Shown piece after piece: positions 61,701 to 64,000 of a DNA stretch of 64,000 bases. The notes under the pieces were generated by a model, which ran no database searches, had not been told where the DNA came from, and was given only the letters and a program-made list of their open reading frames with translations. The position numbers were made by a program, and so were the translations under genes. Position 1 is the first letter of the stretch; each line of letters begins with the position of its first letter. The stretch comes from Campylorhamphus procurvoides (taxonomy: Eukaryota; Chordata; Aves; Passeriformes; Dendrocolaptidae), in NCBI GenBank assembly GCA_013396655.1, contig WBMV01002681.1, positions 2,108,001-2,172,000 of the forward strand, given 5' to 3'.

Positions 61701-62585
61701 ACACATCCTTATGCCTGAATTAATGCTTAAGTAGTTCAAAGAAGGCCCAAACACTCTGACTGTGGTGGTGTATGGGATGATCAGCTGCATAGTGATATAT
61801 CAGACTACACACTCAGTGTTCAAAGCATCATAGTTTTTGTGATTGGTGGTGTTTTTTTGCAGGTTAGCTATCAAACCATCAATCCTTTTTTCCTACATGA
61901 GTACTGTTGCTGAAAAGAAATAAAGGACTTGTTTAAGACAATGTCTTAGATTGTCTAGTAGTATTAGCTGTGCTGACTTGATACCTAGAACAATATGTAA
62001 AGTTAGCTGGTATAAGATAATATCAAGGCAATGGACTTTAAGTAAACTATGCATAATTAAGATACTCAGTGAAAGACCTTGGAACTTTGGAACCATGAGA
62101 ACTGCCAGTTCCATTATTCCTTTGAATTTATTGCACTTAATGCTATCAGAACAATTTTAATTAATGGAGAAGTCCAGTATCCTCCAAAAACACTGAGGAT
62201 TTTCTCTCATCTTGGGGAAACTGTATTCCCCACTGTGTGAAAGTTTATGCTCATTACAGGCAAAGAGTGAAAAATGTTCTATCAAGTGTTCAGGACTGAC
62301 AAAGAGATTAGGTAATTTGCAGTTTCATCCCACCAGTTGTATATAAATATTTATTTTGTTTCAAAGGCAAACTTCTTCCAAAATGTCTTATGACAGCAAG
62401 GGAGATCCAAGAGGAAATAATTGGATGCCTTTTGCTTTGCAGAAGTAACTGAATATTTTTTATAATGAAAGTTAAATTAATGCCATTTAAATACCTGTGC
62501 TTCACTCTAATCATTCTACCTTTTTCTCTTTGTTTTATTATTTGATTTTTTATTTCTTTTGGAACCATGAAAATACTTTCTTCAG
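58738..62585 (+). other. THSD7A: THSD7A intron before the microexon, 3.8 kb
   Basis: This phase 0 intron runs from donor gtaatt to acceptor tttcttcag. It contains the 3' end of a CR1 at about 59050-59304 and a 20-bp-period duplication (aataatccattttcc at 60864 and 60884). T-rich sequence at about 62518-62560 precedes the microexon acceptor. No other coding exon is seen. Confidence 0.75.
59050..59304 (+). mobile_element. CR1 LINE 3' end with octamer tail
   Basis: It carries ctagaaagaaattctttactgtgag, gcactggaacagtttgcccagagaagctgtg, catggcacgagggttggaactagatg, then cctttccaaccc and ends with tandem attctatg units (59287-59304). This is the diagnostic 3' terminus of avian CR1. It lies in the sense orientation relative to THSD7A, about 0.3 kb downstream of the exon at 58559-58737. 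It is 5'-truncated and non-coding. Confidence 0.93.
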
Positions 62586-62591
62586 GCTCAG
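62586..62591 (+). CDS. THSD7A: THSD7A 6-nt microexon (Ala-Gln)
   Basis: Six nucleotides, gctcag, lie between a good acceptor (ctttcttcag, AG 62584-62585) and a perfect donor (gtaagt, 62592-62597). Flanking exons end and start in phase 0, so the microexon adds exactly Ala-Gln between HVNQ and VYEVV. I remember vertebrate THSD7A as reading HVNQ-AQ-VYEVV at this place, and the genomic sequence just before 63286 does not encode AQ. The microexon therefore explains the residues. The splice sites and frame are seen in the sequence; the match to the known protein is memory, and actual inclusion is untested. Skipping would also stay in frame. Confidence 0.75.
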
Positions 62592-63285
62592 GTAAGTGTT
62601 TCTAAAACAGATATAACCTTAACATGTGCTTCCTGTTTGTGTCGAACGTTTATGTTGTCTTTCCCTTTTTTTTGTAATGTATGCTTCAGACAGTATATGG
62701 AATGTTATGAGATTACTGTATGAGATGCTATTTCAAATTATTCGTCTAATCCAAACACAATACTAATATTGGTACACAAATATATTAGAGTTATTTTGAG
62801 AATACACAATGAATAAATAAAATGAATAAATATATATTGGTACCATTTTCCTTGAGGTCACCTCTCTTTAGAAATACAAATCCCCCATAACTAGTAGCAG
62901 TGGAATGGCATAGTGGAGGGGAAATTTGAAGAATAGAGGTAAAGTGTTAGCAGAGTTTTGGCAGCATTTTTCTAAAAGGTATATTCTTGAGCTAGCCTAG
63001 TTACAGTCTTTACATTAGTTGTGTTCATGTTTTTGGTGGAAATGGCACAGAATGGGTTTAGTGCCAGAGAAAACCCTGGAATCCATCATTAGATAGCTTC
63101 TGTCTTTTTGTTATTTAGTAGTTTTCTATCCAGTATTTAATCTGTATTATTAATATGGCCTTTCAATCAGCAGGTTTATATTTGTTATTCTGACCAAAAA
63201 TACCATTAGCCTTTTTTTGTATGATCACTGTTGCAAGTTTGTCTTATTTGTGTGCTACAAAACTAACACTGAATGTGGATTCCAG
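62592..63285 (+). other. THSD7A: THSD7A intron after the microexon, 0.7 kb
   Basis: This phase 0 intron of 694 nt runs from donor gtaagt to acceptor ggattccag. It is AT-rich unique sequence and includes a short run of aatgaataaa units at 62808-62830. If the microexon is not used, this and the previous interval are one 4.5 kb intron. Confidence 0.75.
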
Positions 63286-63419
63286 GTGTATGAGGTAGTG
63301 CCCTGCCACAGTGACTGCAGCCAGTACATATGGGTTACTGAGCCCTGGAGTGTCTGCAAAGTGACCAATGTGGACTTAAAAGAGAATTGTGGAGAAGGTG
63401 TCCAAACAAGGAAAGTCAG
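63286..63419 (+). CDS. THSD7A: THSD7A exon, TSP1 repeat
   Basis: This 134 nt exon follows acceptor ggattccag (AG 63284-63285), with a branch-point-like ctaac at 63263-63267. It ends at donor gtaaaa (GT 63420). It starts in phase 0 and ends in phase 2. It reads VYEVVPCHSDCSQYIWVTEP, then WSVCKVTNVDLKENCGEGVQ, then TRKV(R). It closes the classical repeat of exon 58559-58737 and opens the next with EPWSVC and CGEGVQTRKVR. The following exon, which should begin with the third base of the Arg codon and a Cys, is not in the remaining 580 bp. Confidence 0.9.
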
Positions 63420-64000
63420 GTAAAACAGTATTGCTCCTCCTTCACTTTAGAGAACCTTAACTTTCTGTTCTGGCTGTGTTTAATTTGATGTAATTTGGTG
63501 TAATGTACAGTGTTTAGACCAACCATAATGTACCAGACCCAAATCCTGCTGGATATAAATGAGAATAACTTCAATGAATGCAATATGACTCTGTCTAGTG
63601 GTTATGGATATAGACCTTGATTCTTAATTTAATCTATTGGTAATTAAAAAAGCATTTGTGGAAATTAGGGATTAGTATTAAGAATATAATTTTTTAAAAA
63701 CTTTTAAAAGTTTTGGATTTAAAAATATCAGCGGAATTATACAAAAAATATATCTAAACTATAGATGATTTCCATTATTCTGGCTTAGAGGTAAGCTAAT
63801 GGCAAGCAAATCACTTGCCCAGAAGCTCCCAGCAAATCACTGACAGGGACTGTATATTACATGCATGTCTTTATGTGGCTGTTCTCTGTAAAAACAAGGT
63901 TCATTTTTGGCTTTTCAGCTTTTCTTGGATATTCATAGATCAATACTCAGTTCTGTTATGTGCTGACAAAATGTTAAAATATTTCAGAATACTGTAGAAA
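63420..64000 (+). other. THSD7A: THSD7A intron, 5' part
   Basis: This phase 2 intron starts with donor gtaaaa and continues past the window end. It is AT-rich. No repeat or exon is seen. Confidence 0.8.

Larger units (their letters stand above)
18025..63419 (+). other. THSD7A: THSD7A gene, internal segment (ten exons)
   Basis: Ten exons on the + strand join through AG/GT introns of phases 1,2,1,2,1,1,1,0,0 into one stop-free frame of about 518 codons. The product is a run of about eight thrombospondin type-1 repeats, with WSxWSSC-type cores, CxxTC/CxxSCG motifs and conserved Cys spacing. Segments such as CEAPCPKDCVLS, RWKTHKWRRCQLVPW, QIPCQDDCQ and PCPSDCKLSEWSNWSRC match what I remember of vertebrate THSD7A. 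In mammals this is a type I membrane glycoprotein of endothelium and podocytes, linked to cell migration and known as an autoantigen in membranous nephropathy. The first and last parts of the protein are outside the window. THSD7B is the main alternative; I favour 7A from the near-continuous match. Exons are listed separately below. Confidence 0.88.

Noticed and set aside
1..64000. CRISPR arrays, bacterial operons, phage or toxin systems
   Set aside because: No regularly spaced repeats with unique spacers, no prokaryotic gene density or ribosome-binding sites; spliced exons and CR1 repeats show vertebrate DNA.
1..64000. tRNA, snRNA or microRNA genes
   Set aside because: No convincing A-box/B-box pair or cloverleaf was seen on either strand. 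Short hairpins exist but I cannot tell a microRNA from chance without folding and expression data.

Overview
This window is vertebrate nuclear DNA and almost certainly comes from a bird. It holds several CR1 LINE fragments, including one with the avian 3' end made of tandem ATTCTATG units, an ERV-type solo LTR, AT-rich introns and very low coding density. A passerine is plausible from the repeat style, but this is inference. The recognisable coding content is one gene on the + strand: the middle part of THSD7A (thrombospondin type-1 domain-containing 7A), a large type I membrane glycoprotein whose ectodomain is a chain of TSP1 repeats. Assignment to THSD7A rather than its paralogue THSD7B rests on remembered similarity of many short segments; no database search was run.

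Ten coding exons, about 1.56 kb in total, lie at 18025-18216, 26327-26561, 29577-29692, 31892-32024, 34766-34869, 45669-45863, 48161-48424, 58559-58737, 62586-62591 and 63286-63419. All have AG/GT splice sites, and their phases join into one open frame of about 518 codons with no stop. They encode roughly eight consecutive TSP1 repeats. The 5' end of the gene (signal peptide, first repeats) lies upstream of the window. The last repeats, transmembrane helix and cytoplasmic tail lie downstream. The ninth exon is a 6-nucleotide microexon encoding Ala-Gln.

Layout: 1-18024 is intron with a CR1 copy that carries a false duplication around the window's only N. The region 18-35 kb holds five exons in fairly short introns, plus an unclassified GC-rich block ending in a poly(A) run (about 31.0-31.3 kb). 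The region 35-45.7 kb is a 10.8 kb intron with three CR1 fragments. The region 45.7-48.4 kb has two exons. The region 48.4-58.6 kb is a 10.1 kb intron containing a CR1 split by a solo LTR. The region 58.6-64 kb has the last three exons and another CR1. A/C-rich (or G/T-rich) low-complexity tracts recur in the introns.

I saw no second gene, tRNA, rRNA, CRISPR array or bacterial-type system. The points worth checking are the microexon, an in-frame internal donor in exon 48161-48424, a weak donor at 34870, the poly(A)-ended block, the nested LTR and the assembly duplication.
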